This document shows, one piece after another, positions 23,436 through 37,400 of a DNA stretch of 64,000 bases (position 1 is its first letter; each line of letters starts with the position of its first letter). Source of the DNA: Atriophallophorus winterbourni (lineage: Eukaryota > Platyhelminthes > Trematoda > Plagiorchiida > Microphallidae); the NCBI GenBank assembly GCA_013407085.1, contig JACCGJ010000247.1, positions 1 through 64,000 on the forward strand. The letters are read 5' to 3'. Under the pieces are notes generated by a model that was not told the DNA's origin, ran no database searches, and worked only from the letters and a program-made list of their open reading frames with translations. The translations under genes were made by a program, and so were the position numbers.

Positions 23436-23559
23436 ACTTCAAAGGTGGACTCATAAATACTCGAAGCTTATCCAATAGTAGATTAAAGTTAGATTTTATT
23501 AAATGAACCTAGGTTTTCGAATGGTGATGTTAAAATTATCATATCCTGTATGAATATGT

Positions 23560-23906
23560 GGAGCAACGGTTTAAAGGGAGTAACCCGGTTCTACCATTCT
23601 AACGAGTTTGTTCGAAGTTTGTTTTATCTGGAATTCTCTGCCTTCACACAGCATATGTGCATCAGGCCTGAACATGTTCAAGGCTGAACTTGACAAATAT
23701 AAGTTAACCAAAACCAACCTCGTAACTCAGTAAACTGGATCGTATGTCAATCAATTAAGACGGACAACAAAAATCGTTCAGTCGGCAAATTGTAACTCGA
23801 TGTCGGGACATGTTTATCATTTTTTAAATTTGTGGTGAAATTATTGTAACAGCTGAAAATTCGTGTGTACGAATAAAGTCAATTTCTTCTTCTTCTTCTT
23901 CAGTAC
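23560..23906 (+). mobile_element. LINE 3' end (CR1/L2-like) with (TTC)n tail
   Basis: The + strand frame around 23590-23730 reads FIWNSLPSHSIC, then NMFKAELDKYKL, typical of the last residues of a LINE ORF2. It is followed by an untranslated region with AATAAA near 23872 and a terminal (TTC)n run at about 23884-23903, as expected for a LINE 3' end. Confidence 0.7.
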
Positions 23907-24964
23907 ATAAGCTGACTTTCCACACTGACAAAACATCTTCGTTCTTTTTATGCATACCCAATATTTTTAATCTATGGTTACTGTACATTATTTGCTTTTT
24001 AAACCATTAAGACCTTGGATTATCTTATATTACGTTGACTCATTCTTCTTTGTTAGACAACGATAAATGTTTAGTTCTGTTTACCACATTGACAGTCGTA
24101 AATAACCTCTCAGCACTTCAAGAAACACTTTTCACCTGGATGACTTAGGCATTTGAACCTCGAACGTTGGAATGCAGAGCTTGCCGAATGTCAAGCGGTT
24201 ACGTTGTCATTACAATATCGCATTGTAGCAGATACTGAAATATTGGAGCTCATTCATTTAAGCAAAGCACAGCTGTGCTATCTACGGAAGAAATCGGTGA
24301 TTTTCGTTAAGCTGTTTAGATTCGAAGCTATCTAACTTTCAGAGCATCCAGTCCAATTGAAACTAGCAAAAGGAATTTAATTAATTAATTTGTTAATAAA
24401 TTAATTTGTTCTTAACAGCTGGAAACAGATAGAAGAGTGATAACACAGAGAATAAGTGCTGAAAAGAGACATATTTTGAAGCCTCATAAACTCGGCAAAG
24501 TGAATCTCCGGTTGACCGGTCCACACAGCGTAACGAAATCAACTGACCAAATCAATTGAATTGGACAACTTCAGGCTGCTCGCTTCCACTCTGTTTTCGC
24601 ACGAAAATGCTACTGGTGACCTTAACCAAATTTGCATCATCGCTCACGTAGGATAGACGCACCTAACATTGAGCAGAGATTCATGCGGTTTTGTTGCGCC
24701 CAGTCCCGTAAAACATAACCCTAACAACAGCAAACCAACAGCATTTATCCACGGGATATATACACTTGACCACCTCCGTGTTTATACGAGTACGTTCGAT
24801 ATATTCCGGAGTGCGTTGCTATGCGTTGCAATAGTTACCACACCCAAAGCTCAAATCTGTTCTCAAATTGAATCCGTTCTTATTTGAACAAAACGGATTG
24901 GCCGAATTTCTGTCTAATTTGAGTCAATACGTTCTTGGGATTTATCGCGCCATTTTACTGAAGA
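23907..24964. other. Upstream region of the ABCG gene
   Basis: No upstream exon or core promoter was recognised. An in-frame TGA sits six bases before the ATG at 24965, which supports that start codon. If a spliced leader or 5' exon joins between them it could not be seen. Confidence 0.4.
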
Positions 24965-25495
24965 ATGCCCAACGAAGTTCGCTCTCACGGTACTCTGAAT
25001 AGAGGCCAATATAACACAGACAATCTCGAATTATTGGAAAATGTTGGTCAAGTATCTTCTCAGATCAATCTCAAGTCTATGCACCACGCAGATACCGGTC
25101 CGATAATCGCATTTGCTTCTGTGAAAGATAACTCAAAACCGACCTCATCTAATCGTACACGTAAAGCTATACCACACAAAGGAAAGACACATTCATTTCC
25201 CAAGCGCGTTGCGTCTGATCGCAAGAGTCGTGCTCCTTTTCCATTGTCACCGTCTGTATGGAACTCTTCCAGTGGTGAGCAGTTTCCTGTGGTTAATGTG
25301 GTTTCTTGCAATCCGCCACATCGCTCGTCCATTAGGAGTCACAGATCTCCTGTCCGATGCCGTTCTTCTAGTACACTAGACACCAATATTATGGATGAGT
25401 GTTCGTTCGTACTATCGCCACCGCCTGTTCCTCCAAGAACTAGGCATGGACCACCCATTCGTTCACCTTCGGATTCACAGTTGAACTATACATTC
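24965..25495 (+). CDS. ABCG exon 1 (N-terminal extension)
   Basis: 177 codons from the ATG, ending in phase 0 at a strong donor (GTAAGT). It encodes a hydrophilic Ser/Pro/Arg-rich segment with no known domain, including a PPPVPPR motif of SH3-ligand type. An in-frame TGA just upstream supports the start. Confidence 0.8.
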
Positions 25496-28400
25496 GTAAG
25501 TTCTAAAATACATTATGAATATTTCTCATTCGTTCCGTTGGGAATTTCGATTTGAAAACGTAGCCTATTATAAGGATAATAAAAACATGAATATGAATAA
25601 TCCATTTTTCTACTTCATGTATATTTCCTGTGAATAGGTCGATTCAAAGTTCTTTAATATTATCAGGTATACATGGCATATATACAGTTAGAATTTCAAA
25701 ATTGAAAATATATATAAGCTTGTGTGAATTCACAAATTTTGAGTCTGGGTCAGAAATTAATACTCCTAATATTATCCGTTGCTTGTGATACAACTGCTGT
25801 ATGAAATTTCCACAATGGCTGAGCTCACATCTCAGAGACAAATATTTTAGCACGGATTATTAATTCGAGGCTCTCAAAGCACGATAAAAATGATGTTAAA
25901 TGATCTCAGTCAGTCTGCTAAAAGCACGTCCACGTGCGAGATCAGAAAAACGTATTACGTTAAATGGATTTAATTGTTAACAATTATTGAGTAGCTGTTT
26001 TGCTCTGGCCACGTGCCATCCGGTACGGAGAGGACTGAGTGAGTGAGTGAGTGTTTTGCTCTGGCGCTTTATGTAAAATATCAGAGTGAGAATCACGTGA
26101 GGTAATCGCGTGATGTAATGAGGATGCAATTCGGCCCCTGGTTTTCAAAACTGTTTGTAGCTGTAGAACTTGAAAATTCATGCGATTGTGATGCACATCC
26201 ATGGTCGACATCAACCGAAGGAGGCCAACAACAACGACAATGCCTTCCTCGAACAAAGCCAATCAGGTTCTCACAAATGAGTTGCTAGGCAGAAGCATTT
26301 GAAAGATAAATTCATAAATTAGCTTCATCGCACCAAGTACTACCAGCTTTTAAACGAGTTCGACTTGGACTGGATTGAGCAGCTAGCGAACTTGATTAAT
26401 TACTAATCGATTACAAAAAGAGGTACTTTTTCGATTTCTTATCATAATATTTCGAGACCATTTTTAAAACATCTCTATACTTCGTGTGATGATACTATAC
26501 ACTGAATACGTGTTACCTCGTATTTGAATAATTCTGATATTAAGACGGCGAGGACAACGTAAAATCCCTTTGTGCATTTCGTTGACGTAATTAACTCATT
26601 CACAGGGACACATTTTATAAGCTATCCAAGCGTTTAAATGCGACTAGAAAACACCTCACACAGTCGATGATAAAGTGTTACTGTCGCTTTTAGATGCACT
26701 TGGCCGATTTGATTCGTATTCTTTACGAAGTTTCCAGGTTTAGTGCCGTTATGGTTACGATAAATCTCTGTGTCCATGTTTAATGGGTTCAATTTGACCC
26801 GTGTGTGATTATGAGTACACATTCTTTCCGAACATAAATATAACTTTACTTTTAGTATCTTTGAAAGATCAACAAGTTGCACGCTTACCCCTCAATAACA
26901 GTTCATAAACGGTTTCGGTTTGCTTGCCCTAATAAAGTCGACAGATTAGGAATTGTTTCAACCAGCCATGAAACATTTGTTGAATGAGAAAAACATTTTG
27001 ATTTTGAAACCGCTTTAAGTGAGACTAGTGAAACAGACAATGGCCTTCAAACCAAGGTCAACCATTGAATGCTTTCAACGGATCAATTCTACGTTACTCA
27101 TTCAACACACACGCAATGACGGTTTTGGGGCTTTCGTTCTCATTCATTCGATAACTCTTATTACAGCTCGTTTTGCCAGAACTGGAAGTATAAACTGAAT
27201 CCATGCTTCAGTTAACAAATCCTAATTTTCCAAGAAATGGGCTGCCATGGTAGACATTGAGACAGTACTAAGTTGAGATCATGTGTCTTAGTTTACGTTT
27301 ACACAAACCGTAGAAATGTTTTGGTTGCTAGTGTGGTCAAGGTCATTTGATCCGAAACTACATACAAGATAAGTGCCTTAGAATCCTGAGCCAGTGTGGC
27401 AAATGTCACTCTCCAATGTCATTTGTCAATCTCTGGTTTGCTAGCGGAGGCCGTAATGCAAAGATTTTAACGGATCGCGTTACCGCGGATACAACCCATA
27501 CTCTGGATCCGATACGTCGATGATACGTTCTTGATTCCGAAGAAAGAAAACTTAAAGGATGCGCACTGCCTACCTAATTGTGTCTTCACTGGAATTCAAT
27601 TAACGAATGTGGTAAAAAGGGACAACTGCCAACCGTTTCTCGATTTGAATGTGCGAAGAACAGAAACAAGAAACATAGAATCGAGTGTATGCTGGAAAGG
27701 AACACACAGACCAAATTTTGATCTTCAGAAGGAAACACCCGTTCAGCCACAAGCGGAGCTGTCAGAACGCTATTCAACCGCACGAGAAACTCTACAGTAC
27801 GCAGGAACGCAAGAAAGAAAAGGAGAGATATTTATTCAAACACATCCGGAAGAATGGTTATCCAAATAACTTCATCAATCGCAACAAGGATTCAATAATT
27901 CAATCGTATGAGAACAACATGAACACAACAAGATTAACACTCTTTTATATACAACATATATCGGAGATTACGGCAAGAATCCTACGCCCGCACACAAACT
28001 TGATTATACACTGAGAAGTCAATTAGCCAAAGTCAAGGACACGGTTGTTAAGGAAGGAAGAAATAACGTCGTACACAAAATCCCGTATTCTGATTGTGAG
28101 ACAGACTGAGAGGTTAGAAACAAGGATACATGAACACAAACTGGCTATACGATGACATGATCACAAATCAATAATATCGGTACACATGCATCAAGAAGGA
28201 CACGAATTCAAATGGGATAGAACAGAAATTATCTCGAAAGGCAGAACCTGTCACACACGAGAGTTTTTCGAAGTGTGGTATCCAACGTCACAATCAATCA
28301 ATGAGCATGTTGGATGGGATCTATGGACCACTGAGAATACGCCATCAACGAGAGCAAGCATGAACACGAGCCAATCACAGTAGATGAATTCGCAACATAG

Positions 28401-31400
28401 CGGATAATTTCGAATGATACTCATCACCAAGTTGCTTCGAAAGAAGTTACGCTGAGGATGTCATGTAATTTGGTGACGAAACGACCGTAATCAACTTTAC
28501 CAGCTCAGAGAAAAACTATGGCCTATAAATATCAGTCTAATGTGAGCTTTTGAGCCACTATTGGATAAGGTTGGCACGACGAACCTGTTCAATCACATGT
28601 GCTCATACGCACGATGCATGAAAGTGTGATATGTTTTCACCGCAGAGACAGATTTTAATTCAGTTGTACTTACATTTCCGATTGCCTTCCACACCTTATA
28701 CACATTATTATGCAGAAAAATTGAGTTTAATTGGTCATGCCAACTTCAATCAACAGTGGCATACAAGTTCAAAGTTTTTTGGTATTTGAAAATATTCGAG
28801 ACCGATCGGGAGTCCATAATCATTAAAATAAAGTTTGCAATGAATCGGTTATAGCAAGTTTTGGTAACGTTTCGCTTCTGAACACAGAAGCTTCGTCAGA
28901 GCAAGTGTGTCGGTACTAACAGTGTTCAGGTTTTAATGGCATTTTCTACCTCCATTATAAGGGAGGTAGAACTATCCGCTCCGTATTAATCCATCTCAAA
29001 GATAAGACTCCTTTAGGTTGTGCGACGAACTGCATCTACCAAATCAACTGCAAGGGTTGCGAGGGTGTTCACATTGGACAAACGTCTAGAGAACTCTGCA
29101 CTAGGGTAAACGAACACAGGAAACGAGTGGGAAAGCGACCAAGCAATCCCAGTGAATATCAATCACTGATTCGGGATTCGGCTCTAGCTGAACACGTGCT
29201 AGACACTGGACACAGCGTAGATCTTGATAACGTGAAAGTGATAAGACGGGGTGTGAAATCTTATAGGGAAAGTCTTCACGCCGAGGCTGTTGAAATAACA
29301 AAGGCTGGAGCGAATGCGGTGAACAAGGTGGATGGGGCGGTTATTTCAACAATCTGGCGTTCGGTTTTGCAGCGGATTAGGATTAACGAACATCACACCT
29401 AATACGCACATGATTACGTAAGCAGTGTGTCGGCATCCGCTGACCTGAACAATTAATAAACAATTAGGGATGAACACAGCAATTAGGAGGTGTGATCAAT
29501 TATCTTGATCTCCCCTGTGTAGCTTCGTTAACTCAGGATTGGTCAAGAAAATGCTATTTATACCTGAACACTGTTCGTACCGACACCCTTGGTCTGACGA
29601 AGCTTCTGTGTTCAGAAGCGAAACATTGCCAAACACTTACTATAACCGATTCATTGCAAACTCTATTTTCATGATTATGGACTCCCGATCGGTCTCGAAT
29701 ATATTAAATACTTTATTAAATTATTAAATTGTACATAACTGCGACAGTTGGTTGGTAATTAATATAGTAGCTCCAATCCATTTTTTATACTATATGACCT
29801 TAGAGTGTGTTTCAAAGTGTTGGTTTTCTTTGGCCATCACAAAACGATAACCACTTCTTGTTAAGTGTAATCAAGTACTGCTTCTCCCAACGCAACTATT
29901 ATCGTTCAGCTTGTTCCTCAAATATCAAATTGTTTGACATTTTGAAATTTCCAACTGGTTGTACAAACGTATACCGGAAACCGAATTTGAAATCTCTTGT
30001 TTCTGTCTTTTGTGTATAAATCTTCAAAATCTGACTATTTAACTACCGACTATTGCAATCCAGTAAAATTAATCACTTGCTGTTCGTTTTCGTAAATGCC
30101 GCCTTTCATAATATTGATCCGTTTGTCCTTACGCGAATGAATCTCGTACGCACACCATGATGATGGCCTTAGCGTAACGGTGGGCTTATTGCATAACAGC
30201 TCCACACTCATGAGCTTATGCGCGTTATGCAGGTTGCAACATGTAATCGCGAGATAGTTCAAGATGTGCGAGATTCATGATTGAAATACGGTTAATTTGA
30301 CGTGCGCGAACGTTTTATAAGTCGGTAAGTTAGATTTGCGTTCGATTACGTACGCATCGATCAGAGTATCGATTAAGTTGTTGTAGATTAGAACATAAAT
30401 TTTTCATGAATTGTTTGCTTTATATGACACTTCATCTACAAATTAGGCTATTCGTCCAGAGAGGCATGATCAAAGAAAGCCAACACACAAAAGATGCTAA
30501 CATTCGAGTGTGATGCACTCTGTATATAACAGTGTTGACGAATAATAAGCTCCTTTCTGTCGATGAACTAAATATACAAATAAAAAGTTTGGAAAGGTTT
30601 AAAGCTTGAACTTTCTCTTGTGTAACATTAATGCCACGAATCGTTACAAATGGGAGAAGTCCCGCTGTTTTGTGACGCAAACGTTTCTGCCTATATATGC
30701 TATTGTTTATTACGGTTGCCATGACTACATTGATTTTTAAATCATTATGTCTGACGGCTTATCCCTTCTCACCTTGGTAACAAATGGTAACTTCGCCATA
30801 ACGCGTGAATCTACCTCTATAATGAACAGCATTTGATGTTTCATTGTTCCTTATTGCATAGAGTGAGTTATTTTTTTCAAACAATAACAAGCTACCACGA
30901 ATTTCTGTCAAGACTAGTGTTTTTGAAGTCTTCTGCTGGACATCGAATTTGCATTGAACATATACACCGTGGCATTAGTCGTTTTCTTGTTGAAGACGTG
31001 GAAAAATCATCAATAAAATAATGAGAAGCGAAGGTGATACACGTATAAGGCGCATCTTTAATTGGTCGTCAGATTCGCAGTAATAACGTGTTAAAAGCCA
31101 TTGAATATAGAATCGAGTCAATTTTTCATAATATACAAAATTGTGTTGCTTGGCGTATATCCACCGCACATACACTTCACTAATATTTGAATAAATCTTT
31201 CTCCGCTTGCATATCGTTGCACAGTTCCTCATCCTGTACGGTTGCATTAATCGATTGAACAGATTTTCTCTCGTAGTGTTGCATGTACAAGCTACCTTTT
31301 ATTTCACGTAAAATGGTAGCGTCTCATTCTCCGTATGTATGATTACCATGTTCACATGATCCCTTTTTTATCTTTACTCAATTCAATTTATAAACATGAC

Positions 31401-34400
31401 TTTTTCTGTTCCAGCACAAACCTTCGTACGTTTTAATTGCCAAAGAACAAACCAACTCTTTTGTGGTTGACGATGTGTTCCAATCAACGAAACAGCCCGT
31501 CGTGATGCCAAACGCCCAAGCTTACTCAGACCAACCTCCATCAGCCCAGCCAACTCCATCCGCTCATCTTTCATCCGTTCACGTAACATTGCCTCAAAGT
31601 TGTACTATAGCTTCGGCTGCTGAATGTTCCCAAGCGCCATTTGTTGATTCTCAAAGCACGACGCAGTCCGTTTGTTACGGTACACCTGGAGGTAAACCAT
31701 CCTACGGACAGGAACACAGAGTTCATTATTCTCGGTTGGGTTCGGATGCTAACTCCATGTCCAACTACAATGTTAGTCATGCAAACATAAGGGAGGATGG
31801 GAACACATTTGCAGATGGTACCGCCTCGTTAGCCGGCCATTCGGCCATCCCGTTTTCCGGTGATAGTGTGTACAGTCATCCTTCCACGATTCCGGGATCT
31901 GTTATATCATTTCATCACATATCATACAAGGTGAAACTGAAGAAAATGCCCTGTAGTCGACCGGTGACGAAAATCGTCTTGAACGATGTCAGGTAAGCCC
32001 AACCATTATGATGGTTAGACACCATGGACCGTACTTGTTTGGTCGCCAAAGGCTTTGAGTTCACAAGGTCGTGACAGTCATCAATGGTTTTGACAATAAA
32101 CTATGAATTGATTGAACACTATTTCTTGTAATCGGCACGACTCTGATCAGCGATAACCCTCGTGTCAAACTGAGAGCAACCTATATCCTTCAATGAATAT
32201 AAATCCCTTGTAGATAAAATTAACCATAAATCCGAGGTGCATCAAGGTGTATGATGCTTAACCCAGCTTTCTGTTTACCCAATTGTAACATGACTACGAA
32301 CAATAGTTGGGCATATAACTGTGACGCCACTATGTCATGTGTAGCTTGGTACTGAAGAAACAGAAGAAGCAGTTCTATGTATCACAGTGCTCTCATTAGC
32401 AGTTGACAAGTTTGAGTGAATGTCATTCGAAGGTAAATTATTTCAGGGAAAACAGACACGAACCGAATAAAAATATATTCTACAATTTAGGTGAAAATGT
32501 GGCAACACCAACAATAATTGTGGGTACACAAGTTCTTAGATTCTCTCTGCGCGTGACGTGCTACGTATGGGATGATTGTGTATTGAGTATTTTGCATATT
32601 GGGTAGGGTCTCTCCTAATTATTCGATGGTTAAAGACGAACAAATTTTGGTAAGTTGTCATGTCTGCACACGGCTTAATTTTGAATGTCCAGAACTAGCT
32701 TTGTTGACCGATGATAGATTCGCTGCATTACGGTGATTTCCTTGCTTAGCCATGAAGACCATGTTTACGTAGCATATACAATGACTGGCCTCAAATACAC
32801 ATGTCTGATCCTTAGGAATTTTAGAATGGATAATTCTCTAAAAGATTCATAACACATGATGCTTTTATGTATAATGCGCTTGTTTGAAGTGAGGACTTAA
32901 AGCTAGAGCCTATTCATGTGGTTAAATCCTTTTCTTTACTGGTCTTCAAATTAGCAAATTGCATGATTAATTTACAAAAAACCGATACAACTGAGTTTAC
33001 AAATCTACGTGGAGTTGGTTTTCGGTGAAGTCAGTTTGTACAAGCAAAATATCCCAGAACGTGTGTTGCTTCCAATCACAATCAGCAAACAAATTCCAAA
33101 CCTGGGTTACTCTATATGAACGCTTCCAATATGAACGCTGATGGTACCGAATTCTTCTAAAAAATACCCTAATTGAGTAAACGTTCATAATGCAATTAAG
33201 GTGGGAATGTGGTATCTCATGACTTGGCATATGCCTAAATATATTCCAATACCTTGCGCAATTTTAGTCAAGTTAGATTAATTCAAATAATCGGGATTGT
33301 GCCTCACTAAAAATGTTTAGATTTACAGCTTATATCATTGTCGTCAACCATTTCCTATTCCCACTATGATTGAACGTCGACATTCGACTATGTTGGCATC
33401 TGGCCAAAACTTGACACGTGCAAGAGATCTACAAATCTATGTTGCTAATAATCTAGATTAAGTGAAATCGCATGTTCAGCTCGAAACCTTGCTAGTCACT
33501 TGACATTCTTCATTTTTCTTATTTGAATTGATCTTTTTTTACTATCTATTGGTATTTTCAGTGGTATTCTACGCCCAGGGTTGAACGCTATCATGGGTCC
33601 AACAGGAAGCGGGAAATCTTCGTAAGTTATGATCTGGAAATTAGTGTCAAAAAAATCAAAAAGTATCCTTAGTTCCTTTATTTTGGTTGATCCAGACTTT
33701 TGGATACGTTGGCTGGACGAAAAGATCCCAAATATCTTAGTGGCCGAGTTCTCGTGGATGGTGTTCCCCAGCCGAAGAATTTTAAATGCATTTCCGGCTA
33801 CGTTGTACAGGTAGGGATAAATGATGTCTCCTTTTAATCGCATAAACTCATGTTCAACTCATCTCGTTTCAATTTCTGAATAAGTTGATCGATTTCCATA
33901 TACAAATCTTGATTCTGTCTTTAGATTCTTGACAATTTTATCAGGATTTTAGGAATACAGTCTTCAGATTAATAATTAGTCATGTTAGCTAAACAACCAG
34001 CGTGCCTAGCTTTCACGCCAAAATGAGATTTTCAGATGAGTGACGGTGTTTCCTATTACTATTGTTTGATTCGCCTAATTTCATCTTATTTTATTATGTC
34101 ATTTGGAACCTTCTCAAGCACGGTTTCTCGCTAACATAGTAGAAATAAGCATAAGCGGACCGTTTGGCTTTTTCTCTTAATGGGTCATTTCACATCAAAT
34201 GGTCGTATTTATCCAGAGCTGTCAAATTTATGAGGTTTCACTATTTTTACTCATTTACTACTTAGATAAGAGCGCTTAAAGTGTCTCGTCAAAGTATGAA
34301 GCTCACGCGTAAAGTAGATTTAGTTAATGAGGAGTATTTGCCTGAGCCTTATCTCAATCAGTTATTTACCCAGTCTTTGTCATTGATTTCATTTTGATTT

Positions 34401-37400
34401 TCTCAGGTGCTTGTACTTTAATGAACGCTTGTTTGCAGAGTCTGACCTCAAATCAGACTAAAATCACTCCTTAATGTTTGGTGATTTGGAAGACGTGAAA
34501 TAGTCCACATGATGTGATTCTAAACCAATTTGGATAAGGCTGATACGGCAAAACCGTTAAATTACGTGCAACAACAAATGTAAGCATACAGATCCTAAAA
34601 GTACTGTCCCTCCCATGGTGAGTGCAAACAGCACGAAACCGGTAGTGTATGCAAATGAGTATTTTTGTTCGTGGTCATGGGTTTAACCATATCTACATGC
34701 GTTTCGGCACATGTGATTGAACGGTTTCGTCATACCAACCTTACTCTGGTTTAAAATTGATACTTACGATCGTAGGCAAAATAACCACAACAGCCTAAAT
34801 CATATTAAAATCATATCTTGCGTACAGTTTCATGCAAGTACAACAAGCACTCTCTGTGGGCCACTGACTATCCTCTTAGTATATAATATTCATATTCCAA
34901 AAGATATAATTTATGGAATGTTGAAATCAAGATTAGGGCGCACTTATGGTACAAAGACAGTTACCTAAATTATTTCAAAGCTCTTCACAATGGCCTTACG
35001 AGTTATGAAGAACTGGATCTTGACCGCTCAGTCTGTAGGCTGTTGATCGTATGTCACAGCGTCAGCGTGCCACTGGCATTGATCGACCGAGTATGCCTAT
35101 TGCTGTGAGCGCGGCAGGATGGATTGTTCCTCTTAAATCGGACTGTTTTGTCACATGAAATGTTCTTAAGGATTAAACTATCATGTGCTTGTGATGTACA
35201 TCTCTGTTAGACGTCGACTGAAGAAGGCCAAAAACAATGTTATGCCTCTTCAAATGTCAGACACTGATTCCATGCAGGTCATTGTTGAGGCTTCGCTGCA
35301 AAATCTAGAGCTTCGTTGAACCAACGCTTTCCATAAACTTCAATTTTTTTGAATTTATACGTTTGTGAATTAACTGCTTTACCTAAACGTTCATCAAAAT
35401 CCCCGGCGTCTAAAACGAGACTGTGTATGAATGTTGAGTTTCGTTGCAACCACCAGAGATCTAACGCTACCAGAGATTTAAAAATTATTCCTTCATTTTA
35501 AACTCACTTTGGATGTATTATAACTTTTATTATGAAATCCATATAGCACACTAATTGTTCATTAATGTATATTACGTTCCTTTTCGTGCTTTTCCAAATC
35601 GGGTGACATAATGTAGTGTTCATGATTTCTTGTAAGTTTAACTGGTCAATTAAGTTAAGGCGCTCAAACTATATGTTCAAGCTGTGTGAAACTTAGCTAA
35701 AATGTTATTCCACGGTTAGAGACTCATATATTTTTCATATATTTTTTCCTATATGAAGGGATGGATAAAGAACCATTCAGTGTAGGGAGTCTTCATGTGC
35801 AAGAAACATGAAACTTTCAATCTCAAAGTGGTTTTAGTGGAAAAATTCGGTATTGCTCTTTATAAACCAGATACTCACACTGTGAATAGGTCCTAATTTT
35901 TCTATTTCTTGATTTATCTCTTATGGGAGCATTTAATTAATTCATCAGCCGAGGTTAATTTTTTTAACCACAAAGAAATTGCAATACAATTAATTTTTAA
36001 CGTGCTCTCAGCAATGTGATAATATTTATCCGTAGATCTACCGTGATCTAATTCAGACTACTGTTCTGTGTGTGTAAGATTCCTGACTCGACGTATTATT
36101 TATAATTATGAAGATGATAGCACCATTTACAATTTCTACCGTATCTTTGCTTCGACAATTAAACCGTTGGTTCAACGACACTGATCATAAGACAAAAGCA
36201 ATTTCAAAATCGCATTAAAACTGTAAGCGGACTAGCACTTTTGTCAACATATAATACTATTAAATTGGTGTGTTTAAAGCCTTGATATTATTGATTACTT
36301 GAGAAGTTTGTGAAAAATATTTAGAAATATTTCGTTACTTAACGAGATCGTGTGCTTTCGGAATTGATTCCGCTTGGCTGGTCTTATATCGGATATTACG
36401 TTAGTGCTATGTTAGTTGGTTTCCTATCGGAGGGAATATTGACAATCGTGTCGATACATACTTTCTCTCGTGTGCTCGTTCCGCTGTTGTTTGTGGATGC
36501 CTCGATGATATCCAAGGATTTTGATAAATCTAATAATCTTTCAATTGTCCGAGTGTGATTTACAGTCGTGTTCTCTCTTGAGTATAAATCTTGAATGTTT
36601 TTATTTATGCACTTCCATAATTTATGCTTGAACCAGAAAATATATTACATGCAACGAGATATTCGGTTGCTTGATTGGCATATTGTTTTTAAACGTTATA
36701 TTAAGCTTCGTCAGCAGATTAATAATTTTTCTATTCTCTTTTAGGATGATATCGTAATGGGAACGCTGACCATTCGAGAAAACATGCAATTTTCCGCTGC
36801 CCTTCGAATGACTGGCAAATGTTCCCGCTCGGAGAGGAAACGTAAAGTCGACGAGATAATTGAAGAATTGGGACTGACGTCGGTGGCTGATAGCAAAGTA
36901 GGTCTCAACGTATGGGTGAATTGTGTGATGAGGCCATTAGATTTGTTGCCTGATTGTCTGCATGACTCTTCAACATAGATTGTTTGGTGGGGTTTTCATT
37001 AAATATCGGTGAAACAACAATAGGATTTCGGATTATCTGTGCCGGCCAACCTTCCGTAGAATGTCGCAGACCTTTGAATATCACATTTGATAGTCGGTGT
37101 AATATCTTTCAAAAAGATTAAGCCTTGGCAGTCACCAATATTCATAGTGTCTGACGTTTTCTCTCCAAGCTCAGCTTACATTCAGTGACGCCTCGATGAA
37201 CTTATTTGCATGAATGATTGAAATGTTTTGAACGAATTGCAGTTATTTTGAGAAATTTCGTACAGATTCCGCAATGAGTCTCGCTGCAGTCATCCATTCT
37301 GATTTGGACTTCGACGATAATATTTTAAAATTGTTTACTCTTTTCACAATGTGCATTTTACAATGTCTAATAGGTCATTGAGAATAAAACAAAAACCGTC

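Larger units (their letters stand above)
28785..29706 (+). mobile_element. Penelope-like element with inverted hammerhead ends (copy 3, best preserved)
   Basis: Inverted repeats of about 150 bp (28785-28935 and 29555-29706) each contain a hammerhead motif pointing outward. Shared blocks include the reverse complement of GGACTCCCGATCGGTCTCGAA. Between them is an open GIY-YIG frame (28956-29402) and an untranslated stretch. The RT part is absent, so the copy is non-autonomous. Confidence 0.85.

Noticed and set aside
36352..36558. A small hydrophobic protein within ABCG intron 4
   Set aside because: There are no splice borders, homologous family or start context. Hydrophobic T-rich frames are common in AT-rich introns.
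36706..36720. AAGCTTCGTCAG, resembling an inverted family 1 hammerhead core
   Set aside because: There is no helix II hairpin, GAA or ACCAA nearby, and it lies just before ABCG exon 5. Chance match.
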